In this document: positions 53,637 through 61,706 of the stretch, piece after piece
Layout: each line of letters begins with the position of its first letter
How positions within the stretch are numbered: position 1 is the stretch's first letter
Assembly (NCBI RefSeq): GCF_014281965.1
Contig: NZ_JACFTB010000006.1
Coordinates: 242,113 to 306,112, forward strand
DNA length: 64,000 nt
Direction: 5' to 3'
Source: Rhodococcus sp. BP22
GTDB taxonomy: Bacteria > Actinomycetota > Actinomycetes > Mycobacteriales > Mycobacteriaceae
Notes under the pieces: generated by a model
The model's input: the letters and a program-made list of their open reading frames with translations, nothing else
Told to the model about the DNA's origin: nothing
Databases searched by the model: none
Position numbers and translations under genes: made by a program

Positions 53637-54950
53637 ATGCAGGTATCCGAGGTACTGGAGTTCGTGGCGCGACTGAACGAGCTGAAACCCGTGCCCGACG
53701 CGGCCACCGGAATCGACCTGATCACCGCACTGGAGACCGCAACCTGCGCGTGTGCAGCAGCCCAGGCAGTGGCCACCGATGCCGTCGCCGTCTCGATCAG
53801 CGAGCAACGGAAGGCGCTCGGGAAACCCAAGGCGCAGTGGCGGGCAGGCCTCGCCTCGCAGATCGGGCTCGCGCGGCGCGTGTCCCCGAACAAGGGTGCC
53901 ACCTTCCTCGGATTGGCACGATCACTCGTCCACGAGATGCCACACACCCTCGACCGGTTACGCGGCGGTGAGCTCAACGAGTATCGCGCCATCCTGATCG
54001 CCAGAGAGACAGCATGTTTGACGGTCGAGGACCGGCAGGTCATCGATAGACGGCTGTGTGCGGACGGGCACATCCTGAATGGACTCGGTGACGACGCCAT
54101 CGCCGCGAGGGCCCGCGCGATGGCCGCTGAACTCGATCCCGCGTCGGTAGTGAAACGCTTCGAAACGGCGTTCTCGGCGCGCCGCACCAGCACTCGACCG
54201 CAACCGGACTTCATGTGCCAATTCACCACGGTGACATCGATGGATCGCGCCGTCTGCATGTGGGCGACCCTCCGACGTGACGCCGACTCGATCGTCAATG
54301 CCGGCGGAGAGAGCCGAACCAGGGACCAGATCATGGCCGATCTGGCATACGAGCGCATCACCGGAACGGCATCAGCGGGCGCGGGCGCACCGGTGTCGGT
54401 CAACCTCGTAATCGCCGACACGACTCTTCTCGCCGACAGCACCGTCCCCGCCCACCTGCAGGGATACGGCGAAATCCCCGCAGTCATCGCCCGCAAGTTG
54501 GTAGGCAATGCGTGTGCGGACACCACACGGGTCGAGCTCCGCAGGGTGTATGCCACCCCCTCGACCGGCGCGCTCACCGCGATGGAATCGAAAGCTCGAA
54601 TCTTCCCACCAGCGCTGGCCCGATTGATCGACCTGCGTGATCGAACGTGCCGAACACCGTGGTGCGACGCACCGATTCGTCACCACGACCACATCCGGTC
54701 CTACGCACGCGGGGGCGACACCAGCGCGAGCAACGGCGCAGGCCTGTGCGCCGCATGCAATCACACCAAGGAAGCAGACGGGTGGAGTGCCGAACCTCGA
54801 AAAGCACGGAAGCCCGGCGTCATCCACATCTACGACATGACCACACCGACCGGGCACGAGTACAGCTCGACAGCGCCGCCGATGCCCGTGGTCGTCAGCT
54901 ACCCGTCGTTCGTCGAGCAAGAGTTGGTGATCGACCTCTCCGCGGCGTAG
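53637..54950 (+). CDS. DUF222 / HNH endonuclease domain protein (13E12 type)
   Basis: A 437-residue protein. The DUF222 domain (about 20-300) includes AATGIDLITALETATCACAA and LARSLVHEMPHTLDRLRGG. The C-terminal HNH domain has CRTPWCDAPIRHHDHI, the Asn in ASNGAGLCAACNHTKEA and two CxxC-like zinc pairs. Such genes are multicopy in Rhodococcus and Mycobacterium and often linked to mobile or variable DNA, and their role is unproven. ATG 53637 with ggggga; an upstream ATG (53604) is less likely. It adjoins the clpP remnants. Confidence 0.88.
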   Translation: MQVSEVLEFVARLNELKPVPDAATGIDLITALETATCACAAAQAVATDAVAVSISEQRKALGKPKAQWRAGLASQIGLARRVSPNKGATFLGLARSLVHEMPHTLDRLRGGELNEYRAILIARETACLTVEDRQVIDRRLCADGHILNGLGDDAIAARARAMAAELDPASVVKRFETAFSARRTSTRPQPDFMCQFTTVTSMDRAVCMWATLRRDADSIVNAGGESRTRDQIMADLAYERITGTASAGAGAPVSVNLVIADTTLLADSTVPAHLQGYGEIPAVIARKLVGNACADTTRVELRRVYATPSTGALTAMESKARIFPPALARLIDLRDRTCRTPWCDAPIRHHDHIRSYARGGDTSASNGAGLCAACNHTKEADGWSAEPRKARKPGVIHIYDMTTPTGHEYSSTAPPMPVVVSYPSFVEQELVIDLSAA

Positions 54951-55035
54951 ATGCCTGATCGGTCACTCCGGGAAGGAAACGACAGCGCCACCGGTTACAC
55001 TGGTCATCGACGCGCGTAGCTGCACGTCAGACGTC

Positions 55036-55074
55036 GTGGAATGCTTCTACTTCCGCCCGGCCCCGGCCGCGTAG
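55036..55074 (+). promoter_or_regulatory. Possible short upstream reading frame in the helicase leader
   Basis: GTG 55036 to TAG 55074 encodes a 12-residue peptide (ECFYFRPAPAA after the start). It lies in a gene-free 256-bp leader (54951-55206) before the DEAD-box gene. A -10-like TACACT lies at 54996-55001, which would put the uORF near the 5' end of the transcript. Long leaders are common for cold- and self-regulated RNA helicases. The frame is short and may be chance. Confidence 0.3.
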
Positions 55075-55206
55075 TCCATGTGCACCGCGCACAGGCTTTT
55101 CTTACGGCGATCGAAACTGCCCACCGGCAGTCTCGCCACCCCTTTGCACTTGTCGGGCGTACAGCCCGTGGTGCAACACCTTGCCCGAAAGGCGCATCAC
55201 ATCGTT

Positions 55207-56604
55207 ATGACTACCTTTGCTTCACTCGGCGTTCCGAACGCGCTCGCCGAAGTTCTCTCCAGCCAGGGCAAGGTCGACGCCTTCCCTATCCAGGCTGACA
55301 CACTTCCCGACACTCTCGTAGGACGCGACGTTCTCGGCCGCGGAAAGACGGGCAGTGGCAAGACACTCGCTTTCTCTATCCCCATGGTTGCTCGCCTCGC
55401 CGGACAGCTCCCAGGCAACCGCAAGCCAGGCCGCCCACGCGGACTGATCCTTGCGCCCACCCGCGAGCTGGCAACCCAGATCGCCGCCGCAATCGAACCG
55501 TTGGCAGCGGCGTACAAGCTCAGCGTCACTACCATTTTCGGTGGCGTCTCGCAGAACCGTCAGGTATCCGCCCTCAAGGGTGGCGTCGATATCGTCGTCG
55601 CATGCCCGGGTCGGCTCGAAGACCTGATGAAGCAGCGCCACGTCTCACTCGACGGCGTGCAGATCACCGTTCTCGACGAAGCCGACCACATGGCCGACCT
55701 CGGGTTCCTTCCGGTGGTGACTCGAATTCTCGCGGCTACCCCGCCGAAGGGTCAGCGTCTCCTGTTCTCGGCGACGCTCGACAACGGCGTCGACAAGCTC
55801 GTCAAGCGGTTCCTCACCGACCAGGTGACGCACTCCGTCGACGAAGTCGACTCACACGTAGAAGCCATGACGCACAGCGTCTTCGAGGTCGACGGTGTCG
55901 AAGCCAAGAAGAAGCTCGTGCAGCAACTGGCTTCGGGTACCGGACGTCGCATCCTGTTCATGCGGACCAAGCATCAGGCCCGCAAGCTCGCCAAGCAGCT
56001 CACCGAAGCTGGAATCCCGTCGGTCGACTTGCACGGCAACCTTTCTCAGGGTGCACGTGACCGCAACCTGCTCGCATTCTCCTCGGGTTCGGCGCGCGTA
56101 CTCGTCGCCACCGACGTCGCCGCTCGCGGTGTGCACGTCGATGACGTCCAGCTCGTAGTGCACGTAGATCCGCCTGCCGAGCACAAGGCATACCTGCACC
56201 GCTCGGGCCGCACCGCTCGCGCGGGAAGCGCCGGAGATGTCGTCACCGTCGTTCTCCCGGAGCAGCGCAAGGACACCGCAATCCTCCTGCGCAAGGCCAA
56301 CATCAAGGTGACCCCGGTCCGCGTCACGGCCGACTCACCTCAGGTGTCCGAACTCGTCGGCGAGCAGGCTCGGTATGTCGAGCCCGTACCGGTCAAGGCT
56401 GTTCAGCAGCCTCGTCAGGGCAGCCCACGCGGTAATGGGAGCTCACGCAGCAGCAACCCTCGCAGCGGCGGCGCTCCGCGTCGCAGTGGTGGTGGCGGTG
56501 GCGGCCAGGGCAGCCAAGGCGGCGCAGCACGCCAGCACGCAGCCGGCGGCGCCGGAGGACGTAGTCGTCGTCCCGCAGGGCCTGCCGCGAGCCGTACTCG
56601 CTAG
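55207..56604 (+). CDS. DEAD-box ATP-dependent RNA helicase
   Basis: A 465-residue helicase. Q-motif region ASLGVPNALAEVLSSQGKVD, motif I GRGKTGSGKTLAFSIP, Ia APTRELATQI, motif II VLDEADHMAD, motif III FSATLDNGVD, motif V VATDVAARGVHV, motif VI HRSGRTARAG. The C-terminus from about 400 is Gly/Ser/Arg/Gln-rich and disordered (RRSGGGGGGQGSQGGAA), typical of RhlE-type enzymes that unwind RNA in ribosome assembly and mRNA decay. ATG 55207 starts the family N-terminus (MTTFASLG). A terminator follows. Confidence 0.93.
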   Translation: MTTFASLGVPNALAEVLSSQGKVDAFPIQADTLPDTLVGRDVLGRGKTGSGKTLAFSIPMVARLAGQLPGNRKPGRPRGLILAPTRELATQIAAAIEPLAAAYKLSVTTIFGGVSQNRQVSALKGGVDIVVACPGRLEDLMKQRHVSLDGVQITVLDEADHMADLGFLPVVTRILAATPPKGQRLLFSATLDNGVDKLVKRFLTDQVTHSVDEVDSHVEAMTHSVFEVDGVEAKKKLVQQLASGTGRRILFMRTKHQARKLAKQLTEAGIPSVDLHGNLSQGARDRNLLAFSSGSARVLVATDVAARGVHVDDVQLVVHVDPPAEHKAYLHRSGRTARAGSAGDVVTVVLPEQRKDTAILLRKANIKVTPVRVTADSPQVSELVGEQARYVEPVPVKAVQQPRQGSPRGNGSSRSSNPRSGGAPRRSGGGGGGQGSQGGAARQHAAGGAGGRSRRPAGPAASRTR

Positions 56605-56614
56605 ATCAAACGAA

Positions 56615-56653
56615 GACTGTGCGCGCGCAACCGATGGTTGCGCGCGCACAGTC
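56615..56653. terminator. Intrinsic terminator after the RNA helicase
   Basis: Perfect 18-bp stem: GACTGTGCGCGCGCAACC (56615-56632) with 56636-56653, loop gat, then gtttt. The minus-strand side ends TTCGTTTG. It serves the helicase and the convergent GNAT gene. Confidence 0.9.
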
Positions 56654-56669
56654 GTTTTCGGACTTGTTG

Positions 56670-57122
56670 TTACAGCGTGCGGGCGTAGCAGATCGAGGTC
56701 AGGGCCTCGACGTACGGGCCGAATGGCTCGATTCTGGTGTAACCCTCCCGCTCGTAGAACCTCACTGCGTCCAGTTGGCGCGATCCGGTCTCCAACTTGA
56801 GAGTGTGGATACCGTGAGCGCGCGCTGAGTCCTCGAGCTTGCGCAGGATGGCGACCGATACGCCGCGTCCGCGCTCGGCGGGAATGACGTACATCCGTTT
56901 GATCTCGGCCTCATTGCCCGCGAGCAACCTCAGTCCCCCGCACCCGATGCCCACCGACGAATCGTCGCGCGCGACGACGAATACCAGCATGTCCTCCCCG
57001 GACGGTGGCATCCCTGGTTCGTGGCTGCTGTTTCCGTAGCGAGCATCCAACTCCGCCCGCTGAGCGGCTCGTAATTGCGCCCCGGCCGGGGTATCCCCGT
57101 CTTCTTCTTCCACCGTGATCAC
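56670..57122 (-). CDS. GNAT family N-acetyltransferase
   Basis: A 150-residue acetyltransferase. The acetyl-CoA-binding stretch is IKRMYVIPAERGRGVSVAIL (motif A, with RGRGVS replacing the more usual RGKGIG), preceded by GIGCGGLRLLAGNEAE and followed by HTLKLETGSRQLDAVRFYEREGY. GTG 57122 is preceded by gagagg. The substrate is unknown. Convergent with the helicase and divergent from the ECF gene, 63 bp. Confidence 0.9.
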   Translation of the reverse strand: MITVEEEDGDTPAGAQLRAAQRAELDARYGNSSHEPGMPPSGEDMLVFVVARDDSSVGIGCGGLRLLAGNEAEIKRMYVIPAERGRGVSVAILRKLEDSARAHGIHTLKLETGSRQLDAVRFYEREGYTRIEPFGPYVEALTSICYARTL

Positions 57123-57185
57123 TCGGGTACGCCTCTCTGGTTCCTGTTGGCGTGAGTGTAAGGACGATGCTGGCACACTGGACCG

Positions 57186-59213
57186 GTGACCGAAAGCCGC
57201 ACCGAACACCGCACGTCGACTGCGTTGACGCCTGTCGAACTCGCGACGGCCGCCGTGATGAGCAGCTTTGCAGTCGCTCTCTCGGTGGTTGCGATGGTGG
57301 TTCCGCTGGCCACCGCGTTACAGATCGTAGCTGCTGTCCCGATGGCTGTCGTTGCGCAACGCCATCGCACTCGGGTGCTCGTCTCGGCAGCTGTAGCCGG
57401 GACTCTCGTTGCGTTCGTTGCGGCCGGGTGGTCGACGGCGATCACCGTGGCCACGGCCGCTCTTCTCGGTGGGATGGTCGGCCGGGCCAAACGTCTCGGT
57501 CATGGGCTGTTCCGAGTGCTCGTCACCTCAGCGATCGTCGGGCCCGCCATCGGTCTGGTGACGGTGGGCGTGTTGTTTCTGCTGGCGCCACTGCGTGAGC
57601 TGTTTCTGAAAACTATCGAGAACACCATCGAGGGCGTCGCCCGACTGATGTCGAGGACCGAAATCCTGATCCCGGCGGCGGACACGTTGCGCTCGGGTGT
57701 CGGTGCCGTGTTGGACAACTGGTGGTGGTGGATACTCGGCACCGCGATATTCAGCATTGTCCTCGGAGTGTTCTTCACGTGGCTGATCCTCGGAGCAATT
57801 CTCGACCGTCTCTCGACCATCCCCGTCGCTGATCACCTACCTGCCGCGGTCGACGGAGTGGTCGCACCGCTACCTGTCCGCTTGAACAACGTCGGGTTCA
57901 GCTACAACGGCTCCCGCACCGCCGCCTTGCAGGGCCTCGACCTCACCATCGATTTCGGGGAGTTCGTCGCAGTGGTCGGGCACAACGGGTCCGGCAAGTC
58001 GACGCTGACTCGAATCCTCGCGGGGCGTACACCCACCACCGGGACCGTGGACCGTCCCGGTGTCGCCGGTTTGGGGCTGGCAGGCGGAACGGCAGTGGTT
58101 CTGCAGCGGCCGGAGAGTCAGATCCTCGGCAGCCGCGTCGGCGACGACGTCGTGTGGGGTCTGCCCGCAGACGCCGAAACCGATATCGATGCGTTGCTGA
58201 CCGAAGTGGGTCTGGGTGGAATGGGAGCACGCGACACCTCGACTCTGTCGGGCGGTGAAATGCAACGGTTGGCGGTCGCGGCTGCACTGGCGCGGCGCCC
58301 CGCATTACTGATCGCCGACGAAGCAACCACCATGGTCGACGCCGCAGGCCGAGCGAGCCTGGTGGCGCTGCTGGCCGATCTCCCCACTCGACACCGGATG
58401 TCCGTCGTACTAGTGACCCACCAAGAGCTGGAAACGGTTGCGGCCGATCGCGTCGTACATCTTCATGGCGGAGCGCAGGTGCAGCACAGCGCCGAGTGGA
58501 TGCGTAGTGCGTTCCTCGACCCGGCGACCACCCACTTTCGTGCCGGACCACCGATCTTGACTCTCCGGGGAGTCGGGCACACCTACAACAGGCGCACACC
58601 GTGGTCGCAGTTGGCGCTCACCGGAATCGACCTGACTGTGCATGCAGGTGACGGGCTACTTGTTCTGGGCGGCAACGGATCCGGAAAGTCCACGCTCGCA
58701 TGGATTCTCGCCGGACTGACCAAGCCGTCGACCGGGACCGCAGATTTCGAGGGGTCTCCGGTGTCGGACAACGTCGGTGTCGTAGGTCTGGCGTTTCAAC
58801 ACTCACGGCTACAACTTCAGCGCCGCACGGTCGCAGAGGACATCGCGGCTGCCGGTGGCCCAGAAGTGGGTTCCGTGCATGTCTCTCGGGCAATGGACGC
58901 GGTCGGCTTGGATCGGCTGCTCGCAGGTCGAGAGATCGATTCGCTCAGCGGCGGACAGATGCGTCGGGTCGTCATCGCTGGGCTCGTGGTGAACAAGCCT
59001 CGGGTGCTCGTCCTCGACGAACCGCTCGCCGGACTCGATCCGCCGGGCCGAACCGACATCATCGGTGTGCTCGGTCAACTACGACGTCAGGGAATCGCGA
59101 TAATAGTCATTTCGCACGACATCGACGGTATCGACAGCGTGTGCGACCGAACGATCACCCTTGCCGGCGGGCGCATCACTTCCGAAACGACAACCCGCGG
59201 AGTGGCATCGTGA
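57186..59213 (+). CDS. ECF transporter: membrane S-like domain fused to two ATPase domains
   Basis: A 675-residue fusion. Residues 1-215 contain five to six membrane helices and look like an ECF substrate-specific component (DUF2232-like). ATPase 1 has Walker A GHNGSGKST (265-273), LSGGEMQ (354-360) and LLIADEATTMVD. ATPase 2 has Walker A GGNGSGKST (495-503), LSGGQMRR (587-594) and LVLDEPLAGLD. It is followed with a 4-bp overlap by the T subunit. Together these two genes can form a full vitamin or metal ECF importer. M. tuberculosis Rv2326c has the same build. The substrate is not known. Confidence 0.9.
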   Translation: MTESRTEHRTSTALTPVELATAAVMSSFAVALSVVAMVVPLATALQIVAAVPMAVVAQRHRTRVLVSAAVAGTLVAFVAAGWSTAITVATAALLGGMVGRAKRLGHGLFRVLVTSAIVGPAIGLVTVGVLFLLAPLRELFLKTIENTIEGVARLMSRTEILIPAADTLRSGVGAVLDNWWWWILGTAIFSIVLGVFFTWLILGAILDRLSTIPVADHLPAAVDGVVAPLPVRLNNVGFSYNGSRTAALQGLDLTIDFGEFVAVVGHNGSGKSTLTRILAGRTPTTGTVDRPGVAGLGLAGGTAVVLQRPESQILGSRVGDDVVWGLPADAETDIDALLTEVGLGGMGARDTSTLSGGEMQRLAVAAALARRPALLIADEATTMVDAAGRASLVALLADLPTRHRMSVVLVTHQELETVAADRVVHLHGGAQVQHSAEWMRSAFLDPATTHFRAGPPILTLRGVGHTYNRRTPWSQLALTGIDLTVHAGDGLLVLGGNGSGKSTLAWILAGLTKPSTGTADFEGSPVSDNVGVVGLAFQHSRLQLQRRTVAEDIAAAGGPEVGSVHVSRAMDAVGLDRLLAGREIDSLSGGQMRRVVIAGLVVNKPRVLVLDEPLAGLDPPGRTDIIGVLGQLRRQGIAIIVISHDIDGIDSVCDRTITLAGGRITSETTTRGVAS

Positions 59214-59944
59214 CAACTGTTGTACTGCGCCAAGTTCCGCGACACTCGCCGATACACCGGCTCTGGGCCGGCACGAAGCTGATGTCTGTAGTAGTCATCA
59301 GCATCATGCTGCTGATCGCGCCGTCGTGGCCGGCACTGGGGATCGTCGTCGGCCTGCTGGTGGTCACGGCGATCATCGCGCGCGTGCCGCCTACTGCGAT
59401 ACCCCGCCCGCCGAAGTTGATCTGGGTTCTCTTCTTGATCGGCGCACTCATCAACGCGCCGTTGGGGTTCTCGGCTGTGCTGCTGTTTCTGCGGGCAATG
59501 GTCTTCGCATTCGTGTTGCTCGGGGCGTCGCTGATGATCGGCTGGACAACGTCGATGAGCGATATCGCACCCGCTGTCTCCATTCTCGGAACACCCCTGA
59601 AGAAGCTGAGATTGCCGGTCGACGAATGGGCCGCGACCGTCGCATTGTGCCTACGTTCGCTTCCGTTGTTGATCGAGGAAATGCGCGTCATGATCGCTGC
59701 CCGACGCCTGCGCCCCAAATCTGTCCTCAACAGCGTCGCGGACAATTCGATCGTCGACCTCATCACGGCAACGATGTCCATTGCCATCCGACGGGCCACG
59801 GAAATGGGTGAGGCCATCACGGCCCGCGGCGGCGCTGGACAGATAACCGCCTATCCCAGCCGACCGCACCTGCCCGACGCCATCGCCTTCACTGTCGTCG
59901 TGCTCAGCTGCGCTGCAGCCCTGGTGGTCACGTTCGCGTTCTGA
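59210..59944 (+). CDS. ECF transporter T component (CbiQ/EcfT family)
   Basis: A 244-residue membrane protein with four to six helices. The cytoplasmic coupling helices carry LRSLPLLIEEMRVMIAARRLRPK (the ARG-type motif of EcfT, Ala-Arg-Arg) and IAIRRATEMGEAITARGGAG (the second, Ala-Arg-Gly). These grip the ATPases. GTG 59210 overlaps the fused ATPase gene stop. The gene is convergent with the VWA gene 14 bp away. Confidence 0.92.
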   Translation: MTTVVLRQVPRHSPIHRLWAGTKLMSVVVISIMLLIAPSWPALGIVVGLLVVTAIIARVPPTAIPRPPKLIWVLFLIGALINAPLGFSAVLLFLRAMVFAFVLLGASLMIGWTTSMSDIAPAVSILGTPLKKLRLPVDEWAATVALCLRSLPLLIEEMRVMIAARRLRPKSVLNSVADNSIVDLITATMSIAIRRATEMGEAITARGGAGQITAYPSRPHLPDAIAFTVVVLSCAAALVVTFAF

Positions 59945-59958
59945 GCAGAGCGGTCCGG

Positions 59959-61608
59959 CTATTCCCCGCCGATACGTTGGGTTCGGCTGTTGAGTGCTTT
60001 GACGAACACCTCGGGGATGTCGCGCGGGTCCTCGGCGATGTAGCTCGTACCGCCGGTAGCTGCTGAAATCTTCTGCAGGGCAACGGGGTCCGCGTCCGTC
60101 GTGATGCCGATGGTCACGATAACCACGGGCCGGACAGGATCCTGTTCTTTCTGGAGAGTAGCGATCAGGGCGTCGAGGGTCGGGCTGGTCGCGTCCTCGT
60201 TGGTTCCGTCGGTAAAGAGAATGACGCTGTTGACGTAGTTGGGGTCGTAGCCTTCCTTCACTTTCCGGAAGGCAGCAAGCGTGGTGTCGTACAGGCCTGT
60301 GCCCCCGCCGACCAGTGACGGTAGCGAGCGAATGCCGGCCAGGATCGCTTCACGTTGCGGAAGCCCGTTGACGATGTTGCTTTCGGGCCCGATGGGGACG
60401 AGTTCGCGGTAGTCCTGGCCTCCTCCACCGAGGCCGATCGAGAATGCCCACAATCCCATCTGAACTTGCTTGTTGAATAGTTCGTTACCGCCGAGACTGG
60501 CATTCACGGTCAGAGCGATGCGGGTCGAGTCCCCCGACTTGAATGCCATCGACCCGGACACGTCTTCGACCACGATGGTCCGCATGGGCAGTGCCAGCAC
60601 CGACCAATCCCGCAGCGTCGACTCGATGGAAAGTGGATTCTTCAGTTCGAGTGCGGCGACCGATCCGACGCCTGTGCCGTCGGTCAACGGAATTCCACTG
60701 GCCTGCCGAAAACCTGCGTCGAGCAGCGCATCGACTGTCGTCGAGTTCGCCAACAGCGAGGCCAGGGCAGACCCTGCCTTCTTCGCGACGTCGTAGTCCG
60801 GTCCCATTGCTGCGGTCACGGCAAGCGGGTAGTCCAAAAAGTAACTACCGGTCGGCGGGACCGATGCGAGCAGAGGCGCCTGCGGGTTGACCTTGTTGTA
60901 GGCCACCACGCTCTGTTCGGTGGCGACGCTGCTACCGCCCTCGGCAGCGACCTGCACCACCAGGTCGGACGTACCATGCGGCGTATTTGCGATTCGCCCG
61001 AAGTCCTGGGCGATAGGAACGAGCGCTGCCGAGACTGCCTTCGGATCGGAGATCGCGACCTCTGATTCGGCCAACGCTCCCAGTATCGAGGCGATCGAGA
61101 CGCTGCTGTTGAGTGGATCTCCGATTCGCTGCTGTGGGGTCTGCAGAACTTGGAGCCAGTTTTGTGCCGTCGGTGCTTCACCTTCGCGCGTGACCAAGAC
61201 CGGCAGCGTTTTGGCGACCGAGGACTTCGCAACTTCCGGTAGTGCCCCCGTCGAGCGGAGTGTCTTGAGCAACCAAAGCGTCGAATCGGGAATCCACAGG
61301 TCGGGACGGCTACCGTCGGCACCGGCAAGCTCCGTTGCGGTATCGGTCGGCGCTTCGGCGCGAACCTCGAAATCGGTACAACCGCGGTCGAGCTCACTGG
61401 ACCGGCTCAACACCTCGGTCACCACCGGCGCGATGGTCGGGTCCACGGCCAGTGATACCTGGCCCCTGGAATCGCAACCTGCGACCGTCGCGCGTACGGC
61501 CTGGACTCCGAAGTACCCGCCCACGACGACCACAACCGCGACCACCACAACCGCAGCCCATTTTGCAGCCGGAGTGCTCCGAGTTCCTGTTCCGTGACGC
61601 CCAGACAT
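59959..61608 (-). CDS. Membrane-anchored binding-protein/VWA chimera, copy A
   Basis: A 549-residue protein. A single N-terminal membrane anchor covers about residues 17-40. Residues 50-330 resemble a periplasmic solute-binding fold (LAVDPTIAPVVTEVL, LWIPDSTLWLLK, TGSYFLDYPLAV). A C-terminal VWA domain has a complete metal site: VVEDVSGSM (349-353 DxSGS), the Thr of GTGLYDTTLAAF and ILFTDGTN. Two early cysteines (AGCDSRG, RGCTDFEV) are probably bridged. This domain pair is seen in actinobacterial surface proteins. The ligand is unknown. Paralogue of the upstream gene 61707-63353. Confidence 0.88.
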   Translation of the reverse strand: MSGRHGTGTRSTPAAKWAAVVVVAVVVVVGGYFGVQAVRATVAGCDSRGQVSLAVDPTIAPVVTEVLSRSSELDRGCTDFEVRAEAPTDTATELAGADGSRPDLWIPDSTLWLLKTLRSTGALPEVAKSSVAKTLPVLVTREGEAPTAQNWLQVLQTPQQRIGDPLNSSVSIASILGALAESEVAISDPKAVSAALVPIAQDFGRIANTPHGTSDLVVQVAAEGGSSVATEQSVVAYNKVNPQAPLLASVPPTGSYFLDYPLAVTAAMGPDYDVAKKAGSALASLLANSTTVDALLDAGFRQASGIPLTDGTGVGSVAALELKNPLSIESTLRDWSVLALPMRTIVVEDVSGSMAFKSGDSTRIALTVNASLGGNELFNKQVQMGLWAFSIGLGGGGQDYRELVPIGPESNIVNGLPQREAILAGIRSLPSLVGGGTGLYDTTLAAFRKVKEGYDPNYVNSVILFTDGTNEDATSPTLDALIATLQKEQDPVRPVVIVTIGITTDADPVALQKISAATGGTSYIAEDPRDIPEVFVKALNSRTQRIGGE

Positions 61609-61706
61609 TTCCGCGCACTCCCCCATTGGTCAGCTATTTAGCAGCGACCTGCATCATGCACCAAAATGCGACCTGTGGAGACGCTTACCCCAAAAAAGCC
61701 CAAAAA

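Noticed and set aside
58700..59209. Plus-strand extension of the EcfT frame upstream of 59210
   Set aside because: It runs inside the ATPase gene in another frame; the GTG at 59210 with 4-bp overlap gives the family N-terminus.
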